DNA of 64,000 nt from Anaerolineae bacterium. Its GTDB lineage: Bacteria; Chloroflexota; Anaerolineae; Caldilineales; Caldilineaceae. Shown piece after piece: positions 42,672 through 52,847 of this stretch (its first letter is position 1; each line of letters begins with the position of its first letter). Both the position numbers and the translations under genes were made by a program. The notes beneath the pieces are model-generated. The model ran no database searches. It was given only the letters and a program-made list of their open reading frames with translations, and had not been told where the DNA came from. The stretch spans positions 370,814-434,813 of the forward strand of contig JAUIHI010000002.1 of assembly GCA_030432295.1 (NCBI GenBank), written 5' to 3'.

Positions 42672-44387
42672 ATGCAAAGACGTAAATTTTCGACTCTCTT
42701 CAGCGCACTGGCAGTGCTGGTTATGCTACTGTCGGCCTGTGCACCACAGCCTGCCGCAGCACCGGAGACAGGAGAGGCAGCCGCAGCACCAGCCGCAGGC
42801 GAAGCAGCCGCAGCATCAGAGGTCCTGATCTCCCCAGCCGGTGAATTCCCGATTGTCAGCGAACCCATCACCATCAAGGCATTTCTCTGCCCCACCAGTA
42901 TGGTGAAGGATTACAAAGAGAACGAATTCACCTACTGGCTGGAAGGTCTGACAGGCATCAATCTGGAATTCGACATTCCGCCTATGTCCGACGCCCAGCA
43001 GAAGCTCAACCTGATGTTGGCCAGCGGCGACCTGCCGGATGTCATCATCGGTTGCAACATCCGCCTGGATCAGCTTCAAATTCTGGCCGAGCAAGGGGTG
43101 GTCGTGCCGCTGGACGACTACATCGCCGAGTATGGCACAGAGTTCCGCCAGGTCTTCGAGACCTTCCCCCAGGTGAAAGACCTGATTACCCTGGCCGACG
43201 GCAAAATCTATGGCCTGCCTCACATCAATGACTGCTACCATTGCAGTATGTCCCAGAAGATGTGGCTCTACCAGCCCTGGCTGGATCAATTGGGGCTGGA
43301 AACACCCACCACCACCGAAGAGTTCTACCAGGTTCTCAAGGCTTTCAAAGAGCAGGACCCCAACGGCAATGGCAAGGCGGATGAGATTCCGCTCTCCGGA
43401 ACCCAGCGCACAAACGGTGGCTGGCACGCCCAGTTGGACCAGTTCATCATGAACTCCTTCGTCTACAACGACGGGGTGACCAACAACAACGCGCCCAGCC
43501 TGATTCTGGAAGATGGGACGATCAAAGCCGCCTTCACCGAGCCTGGCTGGCAAGAAGGGCTGATCTACCTGAACAAGCTCTACTCCGAAGGGCTGATCGA
43601 TCCCCAGACTTTTACCAACGACAGCAATCAGATCCGCCAGTTGGGCGAAAACCCGGATGTGCCCATTCTGGGAGCCACAGGCGCTGGCTGGTACGGCGTC
43701 TTCACCCAGAACGGCGGTCCCAGTGGGCGCTGGAAAGAATTCACGCCCATTGCCCCCTTGGCCGGGCCGAGTGGTATGCGCCAGACCCCCCAGACCCCCT
43801 ACCAGCCCACGGGCGGGCAGGGCAACTTTGTGATCACATCTGCGGCGCAGAACCCGCTGGCAGCCTTCCGCATGGCCGATGTCTTCTACGGCTTTGACTC
43901 CACCACCCGCTCGGTCTTCGGTCCCGAAGGCGAGGATTGGGTGCGGGCCGATGCGGGCGACGTCTCCATCTCCGGTGGCGAAGCCCAGTACACAGTGCTG
44001 AAAGTCTGGTCCGGTGAGGAGCACAACCGCCACTGGAATCAGGCGGCCCCCACCTTCCGCACCAACGAATATCGCCTGGCCCAGACCTACAACCCGGACG
44101 ATCCGCTGGAGCGCTGGCTCTACGAATGGACCCGTGACCTGATGGAACCCTACGGCACGACAGACAAGGCTGTGCCGCCGATGGTTCTAACAGAGGAGCA
44201 GTCCAAGCTCTTTGGTGAACTGAATACCACAGTTTACAACGTAGTCGATGAGTGGTTTGCCAACTTCGTCATCGGCAACTACGACGTCAACACCGAGTGG
44301 GATTCCTACATCGAAGCGCTGAACGATTCCGGGCTGGAGCAGTTCCTGGCGATCTACCAGGAAGCCTACGACGCCAAGTATAAGTAA
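42672..44387 (+). CDS. Extracellular sugar-binding lipoprotein (LplA/LipO type)
   Basis: 571 residues. Lipobox MLLSAC gives lipidated Cys23; an Ala/Glu/Pro linker follows. The body has EFDIPPMSDAQQKLNLMLASGDLPDVI, YGLPHINDCYHCSMSQKMWLYQPWLDQLG and a DPNGNGKADEIP loop that looks like a calcium site, as in LplA-type proteins. It should capture an oligosaccharide for the two upstream permeases. A 12-bp hairpin follows its stop. Confidence 0.92.
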   Translation: MQRRKFSTLFSALAVLVMLLSACAPQPAAAPETGEAAAAPAAGEAAAASEVLISPAGEFPIVSEPITIKAFLCPTSMVKDYKENEFTYWLEGLTGINLEFDIPPMSDAQQKLNLMLASGDLPDVIIGCNIRLDQLQILAEQGVVVPLDDYIAEYGTEFRQVFETFPQVKDLITLADGKIYGLPHINDCYHCSMSQKMWLYQPWLDQLGLETPTTTEEFYQVLKAFKEQDPNGNGKADEIPLSGTQRTNGGWHAQLDQFIMNSFVYNDGVTNNNAPSLILEDGTIKAAFTEPGWQEGLIYLNKLYSEGLIDPQTFTNDSNQIRQLGENPDVPILGATGAGWYGVFTQNGGPSGRWKEFTPIAPLAGPSGMRQTPQTPYQPTGGQGNFVITSAAQNPLAAFRMADVFYGFDSTTRSVFGPEGEDWVRADAGDVSISGGEAQYTVLKVWSGEEHNRHWNQAAPTFRTNEYRLAQTYNPDDPLERWLYEWTRDLMEPYGTTDKAVPPMVLTEEQSKLFGELNTTVYNVVDEWFANFVIGNYDVNTEWDSYIEALNDSGLEQFLAIYQEAYDAKYK

Positions 44388-44400
44388 CGACGACCTATTG

Positions 44401-44440
44401 AAGAGAGGCGACGGTGTCAGATGGCATCGTCGCCTCTCTT
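44401..44440 (+). terminator. 12-bp hairpin after the binding-protein gene
   Basis: aagagaggcgac (44401-44412) pairs with gtcgcctctctt (44429-44440). No T-run follows, so it could end or attenuate transcription, or protect the 3' end of the transporter transcript, before the fucosidase genes. Confidence 0.6.
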
Positions 44441-44476
44441 CTTGCCCGCCGGTTCGATTCTCAACAGGAGCCTGTT

Positions 44477-45724
44477 ATGTCCACAACAAATGAGCCTCAA
44501 TCGGATCTACCCTCCCGGCTGGACTGGTGGCGCGCGGCCCGCTTTGGCCTCTTCATCCATTGGGGACCGGTCAGTCTGGTAGGAACGGAAATCGGCTGGT
44601 CCCGGGGCGGTGAGCGCCGGGGCTTCTATCGGGGCGGCAGCGGCGACGTGCCGGTGGAAGTCTACGACAATCTCTACAAAGAGTTCAACCCCGTCCTCTT
44701 CGACGCCGCCGAATGGGTGCAGATTGCCCAGGACGCGGGGATGGGCTATATGGTTTTCACCAGCAAGCATCACGACGGCTTCGTTAATTTTGATACAGCA
44801 TTGACCGATTATAAGATCACCAGCCCGGCCTCCCCCTTTGGCCGGGATATTGTCCGGGAACTCTCCGACGCGGCCCGGTCTGCTGACCTGCCCTTTGGCT
44901 GCTACTACTCCCAGCCGGACTGGCGACACCCGGACTATCGCAACGAGAACCACCAGCGCTATCTCGACTATTTCCACGCCCAGGTGGCCGAGCTTTGCAG
45001 CAACTACGGCGAACTGGCTGTCCTCTGGTTTGACGGTCTGGAAGAGCACTTCATCCACGCGGACGAGGTGGAGAAATTCCGGGATGTAGAGGTCTACCCC
45101 AGTGCGGAGATTTGGAATTCCGAGCCACTCTTCCAGAAGATTCGGGAATTGCAGCCCAACATTCTCATCAACAACCGCTGCGGGATGCGGGCCGACTTCG
45201 ACACCCCAGAACAGATGATCGGCGGCTTCCAGGATCAGCGCCCCTGGGAAAGTTGCATCACCATCTGCAAACAGTGGGCGTGGAAGCCCGACGACATTTT
45301 GAAATCCTTTGAAGAGTGCATCCACACCCTGGCCCGGGTCGTGGGCGGTGACGGCAATCTGCTGCTCAATGTCGGCCCAATGCCCGATGGCCGCATCGAA
45401 CCCCGCCAGGTGGAGCGACTGCGGGAGATCGGTGGCTGGCTGGGGCGCTACGGGGAGAGCATCTACGGCACCCGGGGCGGCCCTTTCCGACCCGGCCCGT
45501 GGGGTGCATCCACCCACAAGGAGAATGCCATCTATCTCCACATCCTCGCCTGGCCGGAAGAGACGTTGACCCTGCCCCCTTTGGTCCAGAAAGTGGGCAA
45601 CGCCGTCCTGTTGACCGGCGGGGAAGTTGCGATGAGTCAAAGCGACGACGGCATCCGCATCTCTGTCCCACCGGCGGATCGAGACCCGGTGAATACGCTG
45701 GTCCGGCTCACTGTAAACGAGTAA
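44477..45724 (+). CDS. Alpha-L-fucosidase, GH29 (first of three)
   Basis: 415 residues from ATG 44477 (AGGAG 6 nt before). GH29 features: WWRAARFGLFIHWGP (17-31), the SKHHDGF pair (96-102), GCYYSQPDW and the nucleophile Asp186 in VLWFDG. A C-terminal beta domain follows (~330 on). No signal peptide: it acts in the cytoplasm on imported oligosaccharides. It releases fucose from non-reducing ends; the linkage is not predictable from sequence. It is the first enzyme gene after the transporter. Confidence 0.93.
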   Translation: MSTTNEPQSDLPSRLDWWRAARFGLFIHWGPVSLVGTEIGWSRGGERRGFYRGGSGDVPVEVYDNLYKEFNPVLFDAAEWVQIAQDAGMGYMVFTSKHHDGFVNFDTALTDYKITSPASPFGRDIVRELSDAARSADLPFGCYYSQPDWRHPDYRNENHQRYLDYFHAQVAELCSNYGELAVLWFDGLEEHFIHADEVEKFRDVEVYPSAEIWNSEPLFQKIRELQPNILINNRCGMRADFDTPEQMIGGFQDQRPWESCITICKQWAWKPDDILKSFEECIHTLARVVGGDGNLLLNVGPMPDGRIEPRQVERLREIGGWLGRYGESIYGTRGGPFRPGPWGASTHKENAIYLHILAWPEETLTLPPLVQKVGNAVLLTGGEVAMSQSDDGIRISVPPADRDPVNTLVRLTVNE

Positions 45725-45796
45725 CAGAGACCGACTGAAGCTGCGGATGCGCGTGTAGTAATTCTACCAGTTCATCCACCACAAAAGGAGCATCTA

Positions 45797-47161
45797 ATGG
45801 AAGATTTAACAGTTGCTATCCCCGAACGGCTGGCCAAGGCCATGCGTGAGATGGCGACGAAAGAGAATGCTACCGTCTCCGACATCGCTACAATTCTGCT
45901 GCGCCGGGGCTATGACCAGACAGTGAACCGCCCGGTCTTCGACGAATCCCGCAGCCAGCGACCCGAAGCCCGCACGGATCCCCGGCTGGACTGGTGGCGG
46001 GCGGCCAAGTTCGGTCTCTTTATCCATTGGGGACTGTATGCCATCCCAGCCGGGATTTGGAAGGGGCGGGAGATTCCCGGCATCGGTGAGTGGATTATGC
46101 AGCGGGCCGAGATTCCTGTGACCGAGTACGAGCAACTGGCGAGCCAGTTCAACCCCGTGAAATTCGACGCCGCGGCCTGGGTAGCCCTGGCCAAAGCCGC
46201 GGGGATGAAGTATATCGTCATCACCTCTAAACATCACGACGGTTTCTGCATCTTCGACTCGGCCCAGACTGACTACAATATTGTGGACGCCACCCCCTTT
46301 GGCCGGGATGTGCTGGCCGAGCTGGCTGAGGAGTGCAAGAAGCAGGATATGCGCCTGGGTTTCTACTACTCCCAGACCCAGGACTGGCACCACCCCGGCG
46401 GCGACGGCAACGACTGGGACTTCACCCCCAGCCCAGAAGCTTTCGCCGATTATATGGACAACTACGTCAAGCCCCAAGTGACAGAACTGCTCACGAAATA
46501 CGGGCCAATCGCCGTCATCTGGTTCGACACCCCCAAAGGTATCAGCCGGGATCAGAGCGAATCTCTGCTCACGCTGGTCCACAGCATCCAGCCCGACTGC
46601 CTGGTCTGCGGGCGGCTGGGCAACGGTCTGGGCGACTACGCCTCGGCCAGGGACAATTTCATCCCAGACGAATTGACCGATTTGGACTGGGAGACGCCAG
46701 CCACCATCAACGACACCTGGGGTTTCAAAGTCAACGACCACAACTGGAAGAGCAGCACCGATATGCTCCAGAAGTTGGTGGATATTGTGAGCAAAGGGGG
46801 CTGCTATCTGCTCAATGTGGGACCGACCGCCGAGGGTGTCATTCCCCAGCCCAGTGTGGAGCGGCTGGAGGAGATGGGCCGCTGGATGGCCGTCAACGGC
46901 GAATCGGTCTACGGCACAAAGCCCGGCCCGATCCAGGGGCGGGACGACATCCGCACCACCCGCAAGGACGGCAAAGTCTACGTCCACATTTTCAACTGGC
47001 CCGCAGACGGCACACTGCGCATCGACGGTCTGGCGGGGCAAAGTGCCCGGCTGCTGGCGAATGGTGCTGCCGTGCCAGTCGCTCAGGACGGCTCGGCGCT
47101 TGTGCTGAATCTGCCCGTCGCGCGGCTGGATGCAGCGGACACGGTTATTGTAGTCGAGTAA
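45797..47161 (+). CDS. Alpha-L-fucosidase GH29 with N-terminal RHH-like domain (second)
   Basis: 454 residues. Residues 1-45 (LTVAIPERLAKAMREMA then TVSDIATILLRRGY) have the strand-helix-turn-helix pattern of ribbon-helix-helix DNA-binding proteins. The GH29 domain starts at ~62 (DPRLDWWRAAKFGLFIHWG) with SKHHDGF and nucleophile Asp244 in VIWFD. A strong AAGGAG just before ATG 45797 and no internal Met before the catalytic part show that the extension is translated. Fusion of a possible DNA-binding or dimerisation module to a fucosidase is unusual. No signal peptide. Confidence 0.9.
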   Translation: MEDLTVAIPERLAKAMREMATKENATVSDIATILLRRGYDQTVNRPVFDESRSQRPEARTDPRLDWWRAAKFGLFIHWGLYAIPAGIWKGREIPGIGEWIMQRAEIPVTEYEQLASQFNPVKFDAAAWVALAKAAGMKYIVITSKHHDGFCIFDSAQTDYNIVDATPFGRDVLAELAEECKKQDMRLGFYYSQTQDWHHPGGDGNDWDFTPSPEAFADYMDNYVKPQVTELLTKYGPIAVIWFDTPKGISRDQSESLLTLVHSIQPDCLVCGRLGNGLGDYASARDNFIPDELTDLDWETPATINDTWGFKVNDHNWKSSTDMLQKLVDIVSKGGCYLLNVGPTAEGVIPQPSVERLEEMGRWMAVNGESVYGTKPGPIQGRDDIRTTRKDGKVYVHIFNWPADGTLRIDGLAGQSARLLANGAAVPVAQDGSALVLNLPVARLDAADTVIVVE

Positions 47162-47162
47162 T

Positions 47163-47286
47163 CTCGTGCCTACGCTCCGCGTGGGTACTCTTCCCGGACG
47201 CTCTGCGTCCCCGTCAACGTACAAATTCGACACACCCGATGCTCTGGCGTCGCGATAGCGTGCCCACGCAGGAGCGTGGGCACGAG
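47163..47286. repeat. Hairpin, family D (acgctccgcgtggg)
   Basis: Left arm 47163-47188 pairs with right arm 47260-47286 with a few mismatches (ctcgtgcc ... gggcacgag). Between them lies ggacgctctgcgtcc, itself a small hairpin. It fills the gap between fucosidase 2 and the dioxygenase gene. A related sequence occurs near 59430-59490. Confidence 0.85.
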
Positions 47287-47310
47287 AAAACACCGGAAAG
47301 GAATCCCCCA

Positions 47311-48702
47311 ATGTCCCTGCAAAACCACCTGCTCACCGATGAACAGATGCGCCAGTTCATCTCCCACGGCTATCTGATTCTGAAGACCGACTTTCCCGCC
47401 GAATTTCACGACCAGCTTAACGCCCGGCTGGACGAAGTGATGACCAAAGAGGGCAATTGGGGCAACAACATTTTGCCCCGCCTCTCGGAAGTCAACGACG
47501 TTTTCCAGAGTCCTGTCATACGGGGCGCGCTGACCAGTGTGGTCGGCCCCGGCTATGTGATGCACCCCCACCGCCACTGCCACTACACTTTTCCGGGCCG
47601 CAAAGTCCAGGGCTGGCACAAAGACAGCTATTGGGGTCACCAGAAAGTGCGCAACCACCACAACTGGTGGGCGATGATCTTCTACTATCCCCACGCAGTG
47701 GACGAGGAGATGGGGCCGTCGGGCATCTTTCCCGGCACCCAATATTATGCTAAACGGGCCGGCGACGAGACCGAACAACCGGTCTTTATGGAAGGCGGCC
47801 CCGGCACATTCGCCCTCATCCACTACGACATCTGGCATCGGGGCGGGGCCAACAATTCCCAGAAAAACCGGGCGATGATGAAATTCCAGTTTGCGCGCAT
47901 GGAAGCCCCGACCGCGCCGGCCTGGAACAACCAAACCAGCGAGTGGCGGGCCATGAACGGCGACGCGCCTCCCACCGTCCACGAAGCACTCTGGCGCAGC
48001 CAATGGCGCTGGCATTTGGGCCAGTCCGGTGCGCGGGATCGGGATGCGGTCGAAGAGAATATCGCCGAACTGGCCGCCCAGTTGGGGTCCGACTACGAAC
48101 CGGCTGGCGTAGACGCGGCCTATCGGCTGGCCTCCCAGGGGCGGGCAGCCATCAGCGCGCTGGCTGGCGCATTGACCAGCGACGACGCCACCGCGGCCCG
48201 CAACGCAGGCTACGGCCTGACCGCGGTGGGGCCGACGGCACAGGCCGAACTGGTGAGCGCACTGGCTCACCCCAACGAGACGGCCCGGATGTATGCGGCC
48301 TTTGCCCTGGGCGAAATCGGCGGGGAAGTGATGGAAAGCAGCAGCGCGGTGGCAAAGCTGGTGGATGATCCGTCGGTGGAGGTGCGGCGCACCGCGGTGG
48401 AAGCGCTGGGCCTGCTCCATTCCCCGGCCAACGCTACCATTCCCGCGCTGGTGCGGGGTCTCTACGACGAGGACGGACAGGTCCGTTTCACCAGCGCCCA
48501 GGCCCTCCAGCGCATCGGACCCGACGCGGCCGAGGCCGTGCCTGCCCTCACCCGCGCCCTGCGCGACGAGAACCGCTACGTGCGTGCCAACGCGGTGGAC
48601 GCGCTGCGTCGCATCGGCACAACAGAGGCACTGACCGCCGCGCTGGACTACCTTTCCGCCCATCGCTGGTGCCCGACAACGACGCCGGACGATACGTTCT
48701 AA
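47311..48702 (+). CDS. Phytanoyl-CoA dioxygenase-like protein fused to HEAT repeats
   Basis: 463 residues from ATG 47311. Residues 1-235 form a PhyH-type Fe(II)/2-oxoglutarate oxygenase: HxD at His103/Asp105 (WHKDSYW), distal His176 (IWHRGG) and Arg187 for 2-oxoglutarate. Residues ~260-455 are HEAT/PBS-lyase repeats (PALVRGLYDEDGQVRFTSAQALQRIG and similar). The fusion suggests a protein-docking or large-substrate surface. Position between two fucosidase genes hints at oxidative removal of an O-alkyl or related group from a fucose-containing glycan; this is inference. Confidence 0.88.
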   Translation: MSLQNHLLTDEQMRQFISHGYLILKTDFPAEFHDQLNARLDEVMTKEGNWGNNILPRLSEVNDVFQSPVIRGALTSVVGPGYVMHPHRHCHYTFPGRKVQGWHKDSYWGHQKVRNHHNWWAMIFYYPHAVDEEMGPSGIFPGTQYYAKRAGDETEQPVFMEGGPGTFALIHYDIWHRGGANNSQKNRAMMKFQFARMEAPTAPAWNNQTSEWRAMNGDAPPTVHEALWRSQWRWHLGQSGARDRDAVEENIAELAAQLGSDYEPAGVDAAYRLASQGRAAISALAGALTSDDATAARNAGYGLTAVGPTAQAELVSALAHPNETARMYAAFALGEIGGEVMESSSAVAKLVDDPSVEVRRTAVEALGLLHSPANATIPALVRGLYDEDGQVRFTSAQALQRIGPDAAEAVPALTRALRDENRYVRANAVDALRRIGTTEALTAALDYLSAHRWCPTTTPDDTF

Positions 48703-48720
48703 GGCTATTCCCAAGCAAAT

Positions 48721-48789
48721 AGCTATCCACAGATTCCTCAGATTTTCACAGAGAAAACCGGTGAAAATTTGCGGAATCTGTGGATAGCT
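48721..48789. repeat. Long hairpin, family A, second copy
   Basis: 29-nt arms 48721-48749 and 48761-48789 pair with two mismatches. The left arm begins agctatccacagattcc, as at 9157. The right arm ends 3 bases before the ribosome site (CAGGAGA) of the third fucosidase. Confidence 0.9.
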
Positions 48790-48804
48790 TCAGGAGAGCA
48801 GATA

Positions 48805-50265
<1,461 letters not shown>

Positions 50266-50291
50266 AACGAGAGAGAGAGACCAGACCAGTG

Positions 50292-50417
50292 AGCGCCGGT
50301 TGAGTAGCCGAGTCTTCGAGGCGTATCGAAACCAAGCGAACGGGTGAAATGTTTGCGCTTGCCACCCGCTTGGCTTCGATACGGCGGCAAACAGCCTCCG
50401 CCTACTCAACCGGCGCT
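50292..50417. repeat. Nested inverted repeats
   Basis: Outer arms 50292-50307 and 50402-50417 (agcgccggttgagtag). An inner pair, cgtatcgaaaccaagcg (50322-50338) with cgcttggcttcgatacg (50367-50383), has one mismatch. It occupies the gap between fucosidase 3 and the second dioxygenase. Confidence 0.85.
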
Positions 50418-50450
50418 GGCCCATTTTCGTATTATGCAGGAGAAGCTAAC

Positions 50451-51338
50451 ATGGACACGTTAACAGGTTTGTTGAGCGCGGAGCAGGTCGCTTTCTACGA
50501 GCGGGAAGGCTATCTTCTCCTGCCCGATCTGTTGAACGAAGACGATCTGGCAGCGGTGAAGGCGGAGATGAATGCGAAGGTAGAGCAGATAGCCCAGGAT
50601 TTGCTGGCGAACGGGCTGGTCACCGACACCCGATCCGACAGCCCCTTCCAATACCGGCTGGCCGAACTCTTCGACGGCCTGACCGATGCCCACTTTCTCA
50701 AGTTTGGGCGCAGTTGGCGGGACCGGCTGCCCGGCTACTTCGATCTGATGGCGAACCCGAAGATTCTCGACGCGGTGGAGTCGCTGATCGGCCCGGAACT
50801 CTTCGCCAATCCGGTCTACAACACCCGGCCCAAAGTGCCCGGCGTGGCCGCTGGCGCGGTGCCCTGGCATCAGGACCGCTCCTACTGGCCCGACGCCAAC
50901 GCCAATCCGGTGATTACCGTCTGGGTGGCCCTGGTGGACGCGGACGAAGTCAACGGCTGTCTGCACGTCATCCCCGGAACCCATAAGACCCAACTCTTCA
51001 CCCACCACAAAGAGAGCCTGACCGGCACAGGCTATACGGAAGTCAACGAAGAATTTATCAAAACCCGGCGTGCGGTGATGCTGCCTGTGCCCGCGGGCGG
51101 CGCGCTGCTTTTCAACGACCGCTGCGTGCATATGTCCACCCCCAACCGCTCGGATCACGTGCGCTGGAGTGTGGACCTGCGCTATCAGCCTACAGACCAG
51201 GACCCAATGCCCACCCACGGCGTAGGCTTTCTGGCCCGCAGCCGCATCTTCCCGGAACGGGTGGCGCGCATGGAAGATTGGCTGGCCGGACAACCAGAGC
51301 GAAGGGATGACAAGATGACAGGGAGAGATAATCCGTGA
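50451..51338 (+). CDS. Phytanoyl-CoA dioxygenase family protein
   Basis: 295 residues from ATG 50451 (CAGGAG before). The iron ligands are His140 and Asp142 (WHQDRSYW) and His227 (CVHMSTPN); Arg238 (RWSVDLRYQ) binds 2-oxoglutarate. It is a standalone version without HEAT repeats. NGCLHVIPGTH is the typical substrate-loop region. It is cotranscribed with the sulfatase (75 bases). Role in the fucan locus is not known; an oxidative O-dealkylation or tailoring step is possible. Confidence 0.9.
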   Translation: MDTLTGLLSAEQVAFYEREGYLLLPDLLNEDDLAAVKAEMNAKVEQIAQDLLANGLVTDTRSDSPFQYRLAELFDGLTDAHFLKFGRSWRDRLPGYFDLMANPKILDAVESLIGPELFANPVYNTRPKVPGVAAGAVPWHQDRSYWPDANANPVITVWVALVDADEVNGCLHVIPGTHKTQLFTHHKESLTGTGYTEVNEEFIKTRRAVMLPVPAGGALLFNDRCVHMSTPNRSDHVRWSVDLRYQPTDQDPMPTHGVGFLARSRIFPERVARMEDWLAGQPERRDDKMTGRDNP

Positions 51339-51413
51339 AAATCAGCCCTTTCCGTGTAAATCCGTGTCCTTCAGTTCTGTTCGCAGCAATCAGCTTGAAA
51401 CGGAGCAGCGAGA

Positions 51414-52760
51414 ATGTCAAAGCCGAATGTCGTTTTTGTCCTGGCCGACCAGTGGCGGGCCGACGCCCTGGGCTATGCGGGCAACAGTCAGGTGCAGACG
51501 CCCCACATTGACCGGCTGGCCGCGGAAAGCATCAACTTCACCCACGCGGTGGCGGGGATTCCCGTCTGCTGCCCGGCCCGAGCCTGTCTGCTCACCGGCC
51601 AGTATGCGCTGACCCACGGCGTCTTTCTCAACGACGTCCACCTGGACGATTGGGAGACGACGATTGCCCACGCCTTTGCTGGCGGCGGCTACGACACGGC
51701 CTACATCGGTAAATGGCACGTAGACGGTCGCGGGCGCAGCGCCTTCATCCCCTGGGAGAGCCGCAAGGGTTTCGACTACTGGAAGGTGCTGGAATGCACC
51801 CACACCTACAACGACTCCAAATACTACGCGGGGGATTCGGACGAGAAACTGACCTGGGAAGGTTACGACGCCATCGCCCAGACCGCCGATGCCCAGCAAT
51901 ACATCCGGCAGCACGCACAGGCGGAGAAGCCCTTCTTCCTCGTCCTCTCCTGGGGACCGCCCCACGCCCCCTACGAGACCGCGCCGGAGCAGTACCGGGC
52001 GCTCTACCACGCGGACGACATTGAACTGCGCCCGAATGTGCCGGAAGGGATGGCGGCCCAGGCCAGAGAGTGGCTGGCTGGCTACTACGCCCACTGCACA
52101 GCACTGGACGATTGTGTGGGGGAACTACTGAAAACCCTGGAAGAGACGGGCATCGCCGACGATACAATCTTCGTCTTCACGTCGGATCACGGGGATATGC
52201 TCGGCTCTCAGGGTGAAACGAAGAAGCAGCGCCCCTGGGACGAGTCGATCCGCGTTCCCTTTCTGCTGCGCTGGCCGGGCAAATTCGGACGGTCGGGTCG
52301 GGAGAACGACGGGCTGTTGGATACGGTGGACCTGATGCCGACGCTTCTCTCCCTCAGCGGCGTGCCCATTCCCGACAGTGTGCAGGGGCTGGACTTTGCC
52401 CCCTATCTGGAGGGCGGCGACGATCCATCCGGCGGCGCGGTGCTGATCCAGTGCATCCACCCCTTCGGCCAGTACGCGGCGGTGGACGGGGGCCGGGCCT
52501 ATCGGGGTCTGCGCACCCGGCGCTATACCTATGCCCGTTCCCTGGACGGTCCCTGGCTGCTATACGACAACCAGACCGATCCCTATCAGATGACAAATCT
52601 GGCGGGCAAGCGGCCCTACGCCGCGTTGCAACGCAGCCTGGATAACCGGCTGCAACGGATGCTCGACGCCCGGGGCGATGAATTCCTGCCGGGTCGGGTC
52701 TACACCGAACGTTGGGGTTACGAACTGGACGAAACGGGGACAGTGCCCTTTCAGTGGTAG
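51414..52760 (+). CDS. Sulfatase (formylglycine-dependent, S1)
   Basis: 448 residues. The C-x-P-x-R motif is CCPAR at 52-56 (Cys52 to formylglycine) followed by ACLLTG. Metal ligands come from LADQW (Asp12) and TSDHGDMLG. IGKWHVDG and FFLVLSWGPPHAPYE are typical. No signal peptide, so cytoplasmic desulfation of imported sugar is implied. A formylglycine-generating or anSME maturase must be elsewhere. With three fucosidases it points to a sulfated fucan-type substrate. GGAG lies shortly before the ATG. Confidence 0.93.
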   Translation: MSKPNVVFVLADQWRADALGYAGNSQVQTPHIDRLAAESINFTHAVAGIPVCCPARACLLTGQYALTHGVFLNDVHLDDWETTIAHAFAGGGYDTAYIGKWHVDGRGRSAFIPWESRKGFDYWKVLECTHTYNDSKYYAGDSDEKLTWEGYDAIAQTADAQQYIRQHAQAEKPFFLVLSWGPPHAPYETAPEQYRALYHADDIELRPNVPEGMAAQAREWLAGYYAHCTALDDCVGELLKTLEETGIADDTIFVFTSDHGDMLGSQGETKKQRPWDESIRVPFLLRWPGKFGRSGRENDGLLDTVDLMPTLLSLSGVPIPDSVQGLDFAPYLEGGDDPSGGAVLIQCIHPFGQYAAVDGGRAYRGLRTRRYTYARSLDGPWLLYDNQTDPYQMTNLAGKRPYAALQRSLDNRLQRMLDARGDEFLPGRVYTERWGYELDETGTVPFQW

Positions 52761-52777
52761 AATATATTGACCTGCCT

Positions 52778-52824
52778 GAAACGTAAAACGTGAGATCGGT
52801 AACCGATCTCACGTTTTACGTTTC
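52778..52824. repeat. 47-bp near-perfect palindrome, family C
   Basis: Arms 52778-52800 and 52802-52824 are exact reverse complements around a single central base. The left arm opens gaaacgtaaaacgtgagatc. It lies 18 bases after the sulfatase stop. Without a loop it is a DNA cruciform candidate as much as an RNA hairpin. Confidence 0.92.
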
Positions 52825-52847
52825 TTCATCCCGATGGAATCAGCCCA

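Noticed and set aside
46333..47310. Very long frame that would extend the PhyH-HEAT protein upstream
   Set aside because: It overlaps the fucosidase gene in another frame; the ATG at 47311 with its ribosome site fits the family start.
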